The notes below the pieces were generated by a model. The model saw nothing but the letters and a program-made list of their open reading frames with translations, was not told the origin of the DNA and did not search any database. Made by a program: the position numbers and the translations under genes. Below are positions 1 through 6,668 of a stretch of 7,293 nt of DNA, one piece after another. Position 1 is the stretch's first letter. Each line of letters starts with the position of its first letter. Source of the DNA: a bacterium (GTDB lineage Bacteria > Patescibacteriota > Minisyncoccia > Phycocordibacterales > GCA-002787175); assembly GCA_030689285.1 (NCBI GenBank), contig JAUYJM010000017.1:1-7293 (forward strand), written 5' to 3'.

Positions 1-105
1 ACGGGGAAACTCCCGTTTCCCCGATTCTTACAGAATCTGTCCACTTATTCGCTCTCGCAGACTCGAGCTGAATAAGTCTTGCGGAAGCTCCAAGTTTTCG
101 CTTCC
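1..105. repeat. Cluster of four tandem hairpins, non-coding
   Basis: Four inverted repeats lie almost end to end. The first has a 9-bp perfect stem, 2-10 with 15-23, around a TCCC loop. The second pairs GATTCT (23-28) with AGAATC (32-37). The third pairs ACTTATTC (43-50) with GAATAAGT (70-77), continued inward by 51-54 with 65-68 past one bulged base. The fourth pairs GGAAGC (83-88) with GCTTCC (100-105). No stem is followed by a clear T-run on either strand, so simple intrinsic terminators are not well supported. A reading frame is open from position 1 to the TAA at 73-75 but it shows no resemblance to a protein. The cluster lies downstream of mreB and could be a structured 3' region, a dispersed palindromic repeat, or the remains of a mobile element. 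Confidence 0.6.
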
Positions 106-130
106 TCACCCCTTCCCACTATTCCTCGTC

Positions 131-153
131 ACCCCGAAGCAAAGCTTCGGGGT
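131..153. repeat. Perfect 10-bp palindromic hairpin (REP-like)
   Basis: ACCCCGAAGC (131-140) pairs perfectly with GCTTCGGGGT (144-153) around an AAA loop. It is GC-rich and lies about 90 bases beyond the mreB stop on the transcript side. In the mreB direction the stem is followed by GACGAGG rather than a T-run, so it is not a classical terminator. It could still stabilise or end the mreB transcript. Its compact shape resembles dispersed intergenic palindromes (REP-like units); copy number elsewhere in the genome cannot be seen here. The stretch 154-241 beyond it is AT-rich and shows no gene. Confidence 0.6.
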
Positions 154-241
154 ATCTCTCAGGATTAAATTCAGCAACAACCTTACCTAATAATACGCTT
201 CTTTTTATTTTATAACGCATCTAGCTCAAATGCCAGTATCT

Positions 242-1255
242 CTACCTTTTTGAAATTATGGATTTTTTATAAACATCAAGATGGTCCAGAGCTATGCCGG
301 TTCCTCGCGCCACGCAAAATAAAGGGTCTTTGGCCAAAACCGCTTTCACTCCTGTGCGTCGGAAGACCAACTCCGGCAGATTTCTAAGCTGGGATGAACC
401 TCCTGTCATTATTATTCCGCGGTCTATGATATCTGCCGCCAGTTCCGGCGGCGTCTCCTGCAAAACATCTTTTATGGCTTTTATTATCTCACGAAGTTCT
501 CTGCTTATGGCTTTTACTATTTCATTTGTTTTTACCTCGGTGGTTCGGGGCAGTCCGGTAATAAAATCCCGCCCCTTTGTCGTCATTGAAAGCTCTTCAT
601 CCAAAGGTACGGCGGAACCGACTTTGATTTTTATGTCTTCGGCCATCTTGTCTCCCACTCCCAGGTTAAATGTTTTTTTAATATAGTCGGTTATGCTCGC
701 GTCCAATCGGTTACCCGCGCACTTTACGGACGTGGAAGCCACGATGCCTCCAAGTGAAATTACCGCCACGTCTGTCGTGCCGCCGCCGATGTCCACTATC
801 ATATGCCCCATCGGCTCCTGTATGGGGATCCCCGCTCCTATGGCCGCAAGTATAGGTTCTTTTACCACGTAGGCGGAGCGAGCGCCGGCTTTCATGGCCG
901 CTTCTATGACGGCACGCCTTTCGGTGGATGTAACTCCAGCCGGTACCGAAACCAGAACTTCGGGCTTCCACAGATTCCACTTGCCTAAAGCTTTGTCTAT
1001 AAAGTAGCGAAGCATAGCTTCAGTTACCCTGTAGTCCGCAATGACCCCGTCTTTAAGCGGCCTGTAAGCGATAATGCTTTCCGGAGTTTTACCTATCATA
1101 TTTTTCGCTTCAAGTCCCACGGCCAAAATTTTATTATCCTGTTCGGAGACAGCTACGACAGACGGCTCATTTAGCACCACCCCTTTGCGCGGTACAAAGA
1201 CAAGGGTGTTTGCGGTACCAAGGTCAATGCCGAGTTTTGTGGAAAAAAAAGACAT
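242..1255 (-). CDS. mreB: Rod-shape determining actin homologue MreB
   Basis: This is a bacterial actin that binds ATP and polymerises on the inner face of the cytoplasmic membrane, where it organises the elongation cell-wall machinery. The 337-residue protein (ATG at 1253-1255, stop TAG) shows the actin-fold nucleotide motifs: phosphate-1 IDLGTANT at residues 10-17, phosphate-2 VDIGGGTTDV at about 154-163, and the adenosine motif MTGGSSQL at about 283-290. The family NEPSVVAV and KEPILAAIGAG stretches are also present. Length and order are normal for the family. A TTG fifteen bases upstream (1268-1270) would add MKIIK, but the ATG gives the usual short N-terminus (MSFFSTKLG), which may be membrane-binding. 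There is no Shine-Dalgarno. The gene lies 81 bp downstream of murA on the same strand, so co-transcription is likely. The usual mreC/mreD partners do not follow; a hairpin-rich non-coding stretch does. Confidence 0.96.
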   Translation of the reverse strand: MSFFSTKLGIDLGTANTLVFVPRKGVVLNEPSVVAVSEQDNKILAVGLEAKNMIGKTPESIIAYRPLKDGVIADYRVTEAMLRYFIDKALGKWNLWKPEVLVSVPAGVTSTERRAVIEAAMKAGARSAYVVKEPILAAIGAGIPIQEPMGHMIVDIGGGTTDVAVISLGGIVASTSVKCAGNRLDASITDYIKKTFNLGVGDKMAEDIKIKVGSAVPLDEELSMTTKGRDFITGLPRTTEVKTNEIVKAISRELREIIKAIKDVLQETPPELAADIIDRGIIMTGGSSQLRNLPELVFRRTGVKAVLAKDPLFCVARGTGIALDHLDVYKKSIISKR

Positions 1256-1311
1256 TTTAATAATTTTCAACTTTTAAGTTAAGAGGTTAAACAGAAACGA
1301 AATTTTGCGTT

Positions 1312-1340
1312 AAGATAAAGCGCGAACCCGATGTTTCTAA
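1312..1340 (-). promoter_or_regulatory. Weak candidate promoter for mreB
   Basis: Reading leftward, TTAGAA (1335-1340) and TATCTT (1312-1317) are separated by 17 bases, which would start a transcript near 1305 with about a 50-base leader before the mreB ATG. Both hexamers are imperfect and the -35 overlaps the murA stop codon. Read-through from murA is an equally good explanation for mreB expression. Confidence 0.25.
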
Positions 1341-2602
1341 ACGATTCTCTCTATTCCCATTCCTATGCCGCGCAATCTCTCCTCTATCCTATCGTAACCT
1401 CTGTCCACCATATACGCATTATGGATGAAGGTTTCCCCTTCGGCAATTGCGGCGGCTATAATAAGAGCCATTCCTGACCTTATGTCAAGGGCTGTTGTTT
1501 CGCATCCCGTCAGTTTAGACGGTCCGTTTATAATTGCTCTGTGAGAATCTTTTAGTTTTGCGCCCACTCCCATTTTTTGAAGTTCCGGCAAGTAATTTAG
1601 CCGTCCTTCGTAAATGGTTTCAAAGAGAGAAGATTTTCCCTCCATCTGAGATAGTAGCACCGCCATAGGCGCCTGGAGGTCTGTGGCAAGGCCGGGATAC
1701 TCATGTGTACGCACGGGGAGCGCCTTAAACGGCTTCCCTCCCCTCACAGTCGCCGTGTCTGCGGCGATCTCAACCTCCGATCCGACACTTCGCAGAATTT
1801 CGGTAACGATTTCAAAATGTTTCGGTTCGCATTTCTCTATGACGAGTTCTTTCGCGGCAAGCGCGCCCAAGATAAGGAAACTACCCGCCTCTATCCTGTC
1901 CGGAATCGTGATATACTCTTTCCCTTTCGCTGACAAAAGTCCCGTGCCTTGCACTGTTATAGTATGCGTTCCCGCTCCATCAATTTTGGCTCCGCAAGAG
2001 TTTAGAAAATCTGCGAGAGACTTTACTTCCGGCTCTAGGGCGCAATTTTTTAAGACGGTTTTGCCTTCGGCGAGGCAGGCGGCGAGCATCATACCTTCGG
2101 TCGCGGTATGGCTCTGGACTTTGAAGAATATTTCCGCGCCGCGCAGTTTACCGTTTTTCGCTTCCACCTTAAACAGCCCGTTCTCTTCCTTCACGTTGGC
2201 TCCCATTTTTCTGTAACCATCAAGCCAGAGGTCAATAGGTCTCTCTCCCAAATTGCAACCGCCGGGGTTGCCGAAAACCACTTTTCCCGTTCGCGCTAGA
2301 ATCGGGGCGGTCAGAACTATTGAGGAGCGGGTTTTACTTCCCAGTTCATTGGAAATTTCATTCCCAATGTTTTTTTGCGATTTAAGCAGGACGGTGTGTT
2401 TTTCTGGAAAATCGGCAGATACGCCCACGCTCTCTAAAATTTTCGCTATATGAAAAAGGTCTTCAATTTCAGGTATGTTTCGGAGTCTCACCTCGTCCTC
2501 AAATAGAAATGAGGCCGCCATAACCTTAATAGCGGCGTTTTTAGCCCCCGAAACGGCTATCTTTCCTTGAAGTTTACGGATTCCTCCGTTTCCTCTTATC
2601 AA
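1337..2602 (-). CDS. murA: UDP-N-acetylglucosamine 1-carboxyvinyltransferase MurA
   Basis: This cytoplasmic enzyme carries out the first committed step of peptidoglycan synthesis, transferring enolpyruvate from phosphoenolpyruvate to UDP-GlcNAc. Numbered from the TTG start (421 residues), it shows SGAKNAA with the substrate-binding Lys21-Asn22, the catalytic loop PGGCNLGERPID with Cys116 (the residue fosfomycin alkylates in the family), TDLQAPM near 307-313, and the C-terminal VDRGYDRIEERL. Length matches the family (about 420). I chose the TTG at 2600-2602 because a near-perfect Shine-Dalgarno, AGGAGGTGA, lies seven bases before it and because the protein then begins within one residue of E. 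coli MurA. The in-frame ATG at 2630-2632 would add ten residues (MASHKTGGDF), several encoded by the Shine-Dalgarno itself, and has no Shine-Dalgarno of its own. Stop is TAG. The gene leads a likely murA-mreB transcript and is divergent from the priA-like gene. Confidence 0.95.
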   Translation of the reverse strand: MIRGNGGIRKLQGKIAVSGAKNAAIKVMAASFLFEDEVRLRNIPEIEDLFHIAKILESVGVSADFPEKHTVLLKSQKNIGNEISNELGSKTRSSIVLTAPILARTGKVVFGNPGGCNLGERPIDLWLDGYRKMGANVKEENGLFKVEAKNGKLRGAEIFFKVQSHTATEGMMLAACLAEGKTVLKNCALEPEVKSLADFLNSCGAKIDGAGTHTITVQGTGLLSAKGKEYITIPDRIEAGSFLILGALAAKELVIEKCEPKHFEIVTEILRSVGSEVEIAADTATVRGGKPFKALPVRTHEYPGLATDLQAPMAVLLSQMEGKSSLFETIYEGRLNYLPELQKMGVGAKLKDSHRAIINGPSKLTGCETTALDIRSGMALIIAAAIAEGETFIHNAYMVDRGYDRIEERLRGIGMGIERIV

Positions 2603-2606
2603 AAAA

Positions 2607-2615
2607 TCACCTCCT
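2607..2615 (-). promoter_or_regulatory. Strong Shine-Dalgarno deciding the murA start
   Basis: On the minus strand the sequence reads AGGAGGTGA, complementary to the canonical 16S rRNA 3' end. The AGGAGG core (2610-2615) lies seven bases before TTG at 2600-2602, which is ideal spacing. It is the only clear Shine-Dalgarno before any gene in the window, and it lies inside the longer ATG-initiated frame. Confidence 0.8.
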
Positions 2616-2638
2616 GTTTTGTGGCTTGCCATTAAAGT

Positions 2639-2644
2639 ATTCTA
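2639..2644 (-). promoter_or_regulatory. Candidate -10 box for murA
   Basis: TAGAAT on the minus strand would place the transcript start at about 2632. That gives a leader of about 30 bases carrying the Shine-Dalgarno before the TTG start, or a leaderless message if the ATG at 2632 is used. The -35 is poor (TTATGT-like at a spacing of 18). Confidence 0.4.
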
Positions 2645-2670
2645 ATCTAAAAGTCGGTTTTTACATAATT

Positions 2671-2698
2671 TTGAAAAAATGAATGAATGTTGTAGAGT
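2671..2698 (+). promoter_or_regulatory. Candidate promoter for the priA-like gene
   Basis: TTGAAA (2671-2676) and TAGAGT (2693-2698) are separated by 16 bases. A start seven bases beyond the -10 falls on 2705, the A of the ATG, so the message would be leaderless. This fits the lack of any Shine-Dalgarno before this gene. The promoter lies back to back with that of murA. Confidence 0.4.
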
Positions 2699-2704
2699 AC
2701 AGAT

Positions 2705-4615
2705 ATGTTTATTCTAGAGGTCGCGCCTATTTCAAGAGGCGCTCCAAAAGACACTTTGTCTTATTTTAGCGCCGAGGAGGCGGTCGCGGGGAGCATTGTG
2801 GAAGTTCCACTTAGAGGAAAAAACACTTTGTCTCTTGTGGTGAGGTGTTTTCCGGCAGAGGAGGAAAAATCAGAGATCAAGAGTATGTCTTTTCCCTTGA
2901 AAAAAGCCGGTAAGATAAAGTGCCAAAACTTTTTTTTGCCGCAATTTATAGAATCGGTGAGAGAAACCGCAAAATATCACGCCGCCTCTTTCGGGGCAGT
3001 TTTGTCTCATCTTGTTCCGGATATAGTTCTTCAAAATATTTCAAAGTTCAAGAATCCCAAAGAGTTTGCGATAAAGAGGACGCGCGCCGGCGAGATATTT
3101 GTGCTTCAGGCCGAAGACGAAGAAAGATTCGCAAATTATAAAAGTCTGATTCGCGAAGAGTTTGCGAAACAGGCCTCAATATTTTTTTGCTTGCCGACGA
3201 TAGAAGATACGCGCAGAGCGTTTGAACATCTAGGGAAAGGCGTGGAAAAGTACGCTTATATGCTTCATAGCGAACGCTCGCCTAAAGAGATAATCGCCGA
3301 CTGGAATTCCATTGTTTCCGAGAAGCATCCGGTAGCGGTGTTGGCCACGGGTTCGTTTCTCTCCATACCGAGGAGCGACTTTCACACGATTGTCATTGAA
3401 CGCGAAAACTCAAGAGGATTCAAGTCGGTGGCGAGGCCTTTCGTGGACGCAAGATTTTTCGCGGAAGAGTTCGCAAAAAAAACCTCTTCACGGCTTATAT
3501 ATGGCGATATGTTGCTTCGCACGGAAACCGTGTGGAGGCATAGAGAAGAGTCTTTGGTTGAACTTGCTCCTTTGAAGTTTAGGTTTCTTACCACGGCAGC
3601 GACCCACTTCGTGGATATGAGACAAAAACAGCAGGAGGAAGAGAGAAAAGAGTTTACGGTGATAAGCGAAGAATTAAAGTCTCTGGCGCGGGACACCAAA
3701 GAACAAAGTGAGCAAATGTTTGTGTTAAACGGACGAAGAGGCCTCTACCCTTCCACTGTCTGTGGAGACTGCGGGGCTTCCGTGTTGTGCCTCGTCTGTA
3801 AGACTCCGATGGTGCTCCACCATTTCGTGTTGTCAGGCAAGAAAAAAAATGTTTTTTTGTGCCACAAATGCGGGGAGAAGCGCTCCGCAGACGAGAAATG
3901 TTCCTTCTGTGAAAGCTGGAACCTGACAACCCTGGGAATAGGCATAGAAAGAGTTATCAGTGAGTTTGCGCATAGCTTCCCCGAAATTCCGGCATTTAGA
4001 CTTGATGCCGATACGGCCAAAACTCACAAAAAGGCCTCGGAAATTGTAAGACAGTTTTTGGCGACTCCGGGGAGCGTCCTTTTCGGCACGGAAAAAGCTC
4101 TCGTTTATCTTTTAGACAAAAAGGTTGCCAATACGGCCGTAGTGTCGCTAGACTCGCTTTTTTCCATCCCCGATTTTCGCATAAACGAAAGAGCCCTCGG
4201 CATAATAGTGCGTGTCAGAAAACTGGCCTCCAAAAACTTTTTGATGCAGACAAGAATGGAAGACAAGAGAATTCTTGAGTACGGACTTTCAGGAAATCTG
4301 GCCGACTTTTATCGCGAAGAAATTAAAGAAAGAGAGAAGTTCGGCTACCCGCCATTTTCAGTGATTATAAAGATTACGTTGGCCGGAAAAGACAAAATAA
4401 AAGTGAAGAGTGAAATTGAAAAGCTTTTAAAACTTTTAGAAGACTGGCAATCCGCGGGCTTTCCCGCGTGGAACGAAAATGCCAGAGGTTTCTATACTAT
4501 GAATATAATCATAAAGCTCGGCAGAAACGAGTGGCCGGATGAAAAATTACGCTTGATTCTCACTTCCCTTCCCCAGCAGTTTGCCGTGGCGGTAGAACCG
4601 GAAACTCTGCTTTAA
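2705..4615 (+). CDS. priA: PriA-like primosomal protein with degenerate helicase motifs
   Basis: PriA normally recognises stalled replication forks and reloads the replicative helicase, using a superfamily-2 ATPase. This 636-residue protein (E. coli PriA is about 730) aligns along most of the family. Residues 1-50 match the N-terminal 3'-DNA-end-binding domain. Residues 340-420 hold NGRRGLYPS, two zinc sites built from eight cysteines (353, 356, 362, 365 and 386, 389, 399, 402) and GIGIERV. Residues 545-636, starting at FGYPPF, match the C-terminal domain. The ATPase motifs are not recognisable: no GxTGSGKT before FFCLPTIEDTRRAF (160-173), IERE (231-234) where DEEH is expected, YGDMLLRTE (266-274) for GSATPA, GTEKALVYL (461-469) for GTQMxAKGHHF, and RVRKLASK (503-510) for QVAGRAGR. 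It probably keeps DNA or partner binding but not ATP-driven unwinding. ATG start, no Shine-Dalgarno, stop TAA. Confidence 0.85.
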   Translation: MFILEVAPISRGAPKDTLSYFSAEEAVAGSIVEVPLRGKNTLSLVVRCFPAEEEKSEIKSMSFPLKKAGKIKCQNFFLPQFIESVRETAKYHAASFGAVLSHLVPDIVLQNISKFKNPKEFAIKRTRAGEIFVLQAEDEERFANYKSLIREEFAKQASIFFCLPTIEDTRRAFEHLGKGVEKYAYMLHSERSPKEIIADWNSIVSEKHPVAVLATGSFLSIPRSDFHTIVIERENSRGFKSVARPFVDARFFAEEFAKKTSSRLIYGDMLLRTETVWRHREESLVELAPLKFRFLTTAATHFVDMRQKQQEEERKEFTVISEELKSLARDTKEQSEQMFVLNGRRGLYPSTVCGDCGASVLCLVCKTPMVLHHFVLSGKKKNVFLCHKCGEKRSADEKCSFCESWNLTTLGIGIERVISEFAHSFPEIPAFRLDADTAKTHKKASEIVRQFLATPGSVLFGTEKALVYLLDKKVANTAVVSLDSLFSIPDFRINERALGIIVRVRKLASKNFLMQTRMEDKRILEYGLSGNLADFYREEIKEREKFGYPPFSVIIKITLAGKDKIKVKSEIEKLLKLLEDWQSAGFPAWNENARGFYTMNIIIKLGRNEWPDEKLRLILTSLPQQFAVAVEPETLL

Positions 4616-4641
4616 TCTTCAGTTGTTGCAATCCATTTTTT

Positions 4642-6549
4642 TCACAATTCGGCTGATTCTCCGTATATAAGTTTTTCCATCATCTCCTCAAACTCCAAAA
4701 ACTCTGACGGTATCTCTGTTATTATGGGCTGATTTATGTCAAAAATAGAGTAAGTAAAGTCCAAAATGTACTGTTTGTTTTCAAGTTTCGGAGATTCCAT
4801 AATCGGTATCATTCTAGAGTGGTACCTGACTTGCGAAGGAAAGCCGTCTTTAGTAAACCAGATGGCAAATTCGTTGTTTTTCTCCATATGGTCCAAGAAG
4901 TCCCCAAACATATCGCTTTCCAAAAATTCTATGACATCTTGGTACTGCCTGGGCGTGTCATCATACATTAGAGGATAAACTTCATTAGCTATTCTCTCAA
5001 AAGACGACACAAGCTTGTCTTTATTTATGCGAAACGAATATTTATAAACGGTTTTCTCTCCGATTTTTTCTTTGAGCGGCCCCTCGCTTACGCTCACAAG
5101 CTTCTCTTCCTGGAAGATTATCATAATTTTCCCATACGCTTCTACTGTGTTTTCATAGGCCTCTGGGTCTTCATTGACCTTTGTTAGGACACCAAAAGAA
5201 TCGTTTAGGTCTTTCTTCGCCAATTTAAACCACCTGCCTTTTAAAAGAGACGGGTCAAATTGCGCTCCAAATATCGGCAGACTGGGAATTTTATTTATTC
5301 TTATATAAGTTTCGTCCTCTATAAAGCGCGCGTCAAACCCGACCTCAAAAGAAGAGTCTCCGAGCTTGGCAGATGCTTCTATCGTGACAGAACCGCTCGG
5401 TTTTTTCGGTTTTTCTGATTCTGCCGCGCTGATGTCTACGGTTCCGGAAACATAACCTCTTAAGGAAAACTCACTCGGCAGATATGTAAAAAGCTTATCC
5501 CTGCCTTCCAAAAACATAATTACGGGAGGTCTCGGCGGAACGCCCTTAAAGTTGAAGAAATAAAAAGAGTTTACCTTTTCATCAAATGTGACTTTTGTCC
5601 CAGATATTTTCATACTCTCCTCGTCGTACAGGTACGAGCCGGCAACAGTTTTGACGGCATCGGTTGTTTCAAACTCGGCGGTCAGGAAGTAACCTTTGCC
5701 ATCTGATTTTCTGATATAGACGACAGAGCTGTCTATAAGCTCTGCGTAGGCAGTGTATTCAAGCATATCTTTCCCCTGCTGGCTTGTCTTAAGCTCTGCT
5801 ATGGTGGCTGGATAGTAACTCTTCAAAAAGTAAAAATTGTATAAATCATTAGATATTCTGTTTAAAACTGTAAACAGGTTTTTGTCATACTCGTAAGCCG
5901 CGCGTTTTGCCTCTAAATCTTTTTCAACTGCTTCTTTGTCGTAATAAAAAGGAGTGGCGTCCGCTTCCCTGTCTTCGCTTTTCAGTAAAACAGAAACGCT
6001 CCATTTTCCAGTTTTGAAATCGGCAAATCTGGACAGGCCTTTTATGATAACTTCGTTTGCTTTATACGGCGCTCGCTCAAAAAACCAGAGTCCATTTATG
6101 TGGGCAAAAACAAGAGTACCGCCGGCAAGAATCAAAATGACAGCCACCACGATACCTAGAAAAACGCCAAAACTACTTCTGGTTCTAGCGCCTTCGGAAG
6201 GGTTTTTTTCGGGATTTGACGGCTGAAGCTCTGCCGCCGAAGGGGCGGAAGTTTCTTGGGATGGCAGGGACGCTTTACTTTGAATTTTTTGCAGAGTTGC
6301 GTCGCTGGAAGGTTTTTCCGCTTGCGAAACAAACGATTTTTCAGACGGCTCTGCCGCCGAAGGTTCATTCTGTTCGTTTTCTTTAGGGGTAGCTGAAATC
6401 TGTATTGAGGGCGATAAAGCGTTTGATGCTTCGTCTATTTCTTTTTCCGTCCAACCTTGACTCAAAAGATTTATACGGATTTGTTTGGACTCCATTCCGT
6501 AATTTTTCGCGTCAGTAATGTATTTTTTCACTCTTTCATCTACGGTCAT
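4642..6549 (-). CDS. Single-pass membrane protein with large extracytoplasmic region, unknown function
   Basis: I cannot name this 635-residue protein. Residues 1-45 form a small helical domain (YITDAKNYGMESKQIRINLL, then GWTEKEIDEA), a short UBA-like pattern that I associate with Parcubacterial membrane proteins. Residues 46-124 are a Ser/Pro/Glu/Ala-rich linker; two 16-bp direct repeats (6228-6243 and 6348-6363) encode its repeated SAAE segments. ARTR (121-124) precedes one membrane helix (about 126-150), predicting a cytoplasmic N-terminus and an outside C-terminus. Residues 222-300 recall the globular part of type II/IV pseudopilins (LNRISNDLYNFYFLKSYYPATIAEL, later YIRKSDGKGYFLTAEFE). 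Residues 360-635 are beta-rich and vaguely like LolA/LppX-type lipoprotein folds (GRWFKL, then EKTVYKYSFRINKD); that is a guess. There is no signal-peptidase or lipobox site. ATG start, stop TGA, no Shine-Dalgarno. It converges on the priA-like gene with a 26-bp gap. Confidence 0.85.
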   Translation of the reverse strand: MTVDERVKKYITDAKNYGMESKQIRINLLSQGWTEKEIDEASNALSPSIQISATPKENEQNEPSAAEPSEKSFVSQAEKPSSDATLQKIQSKASLPSQETSAPSAAELQPSNPEKNPSEGARTRSSFGVFLGIVVAVILILAGGTLVFAHINGLWFFERAPYKANEVIIKGLSRFADFKTGKWSVSVLLKSEDREADATPFYYDKEAVEKDLEAKRAAYEYDKNLFTVLNRISNDLYNFYFLKSYYPATIAELKTSQQGKDMLEYTAYAELIDSSVVYIRKSDGKGYFLTAEFETTDAVKTVAGSYLYDEESMKISGTKVTFDEKVNSFYFFNFKGVPPRPPVIMFLEGRDKLFTYLPSEFSLRGYVSGTVDISAAESEKPKKPSGSVTIEASAKLGDSSFEVGFDARFIEDETYIRINKIPSLPIFGAQFDPSLLKGRWFKLAKKDLNDSFGVLTKVNEDPEAYENTVEAYGKIMIIFQEEKLVSVSEGPLKEKIGEKTVYKYSFRINKDKLVSSFERIANEVYPLMYDDTPRQYQDVIEFLESDMFGDFLDHMEKNNEFAIWFTKDGFPSQVRYHSRMIPIMESPKLENKQYILDFTYSIFDINQPIITEIPSEFLEFEEMMEKLIYGESAEL

Positions 6550-6558
6550 TTGATTCTA

Positions 6559-6564
6559 AATATA
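6559..6564 (-). promoter_or_regulatory. Candidate -10 box for the membrane-protein gene
   Basis: TATATT on the minus strand lies nine bases before the ATG at 6547-6549, so the transcript would have only a three- or four-base leader. No convincing -35 is visible upstream, so confidence is low. No Shine-Dalgarno is present, which agrees with near-leaderless initiation. Confidence 0.3.
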
Positions 6565-6591
6565 ACATTTTTTCCAAAAAGCTTTCGCGAC

Positions 6592-6600
6592 TTATCCACA
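6592..6600 (+). promoter_or_regulatory. Perfect DnaA box
   Basis: TTATCCACA matches the consensus DnaA-binding 9-mer TTATNCACA exactly. It sits in the divergent intergenic region, 28 bases before the -35 of the leucine-zipper gene and about 43 bases before the membrane-protein ATG. I see no second good box nearby, so a regulatory or titration site is more likely than an origin. A chance match is possible. Confidence 0.5.
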
Positions 6601-6601
6601 C

Positions 6602-6628
6602 ACTTGCAAGTCTAAATGTTTTAGACTT
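6602..6628. promoter_or_regulatory. Overlapping dyads, operator-like
   Basis: A perfect 10-bp palindrome, ACTTGCAAGT (6602-6611), overlaps a second inverted repeat, AAGTCTAAA (6608-6616) with TTTAGACTT (6620-6628) around a TGT spacer. The second dyad ends on the first base of the TTGACA -35 hexamer. The position and symmetry suit a repressor or activator site controlling the leucine-zipper gene. As RNA the second dyad could also form a hairpin, but it lies upstream of the predicted transcript start. Confidence 0.5.
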
Positions 6629-6657
6629 TGACATTTGAACGCGGGCGCTGTTATACT
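6628..6657 (+). promoter_or_regulatory. Sigma70-type promoter for the leucine-zipper gene
   Basis: A consensus TTGACA (6628-6633) is followed after 18 bases by TATACT (6652-6657), five of six to TATAAT. The transcript would start near 6664, four or five bases before the ATG at 6669, giving an almost leaderless message. This is the best promoter in the window. Confidence 0.65.
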
Positions 6658-6668
6658 TGCGCCAGATT

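Noticed and set aside
1..75. Partial gene running in from the left edge (frame open until TAA at 73-75)
   Set aside because: Only 24 codons, and the sequence is explained by three consecutive hairpins; no protein similarity is apparent.
40..110. Possible tRNA or tmRNA-like gene in the hairpin cluster
   Set aside because: The stems do not form an acceptor/D/anticodon/T arrangement and no TTCRANY T-loop is present in the right place.
711..980. Open reading frame antisense-phase within mreB (and similar long shadow frames inside murA, the priA-like gene and the membrane-protein gene)
   Set aside because: These frames overlap genes whose motifs are clear, their translations are low-complexity or Arg/Ser-rich, and they have no start signals of their own.
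1256..1270. TTG start for mreB adding MKIIK
   Set aside because: The ATG at 1255 gives the usual MreB N-terminus, and the TTG has no Shine-Dalgarno.
4616..4641. Terminator between the convergent priA-like and membrane-protein genes
   Set aside because: A T-run is present (4635-4642) but only a tiny TTGCAA palindrome precedes it; the stem is too weak to call.
6592..6600. Replication origin at the DnaA box
   Set aside because: Only one good box was seen, with no AT-rich unwinding region beside it and no dnaA or dnaN neighbour.
6657..6668. TTG start for the leucine-zipper gene adding MRQI
   Set aside because: The TTG overlaps the -10 box TATACT, so it would lie upstream of the predicted transcript start.
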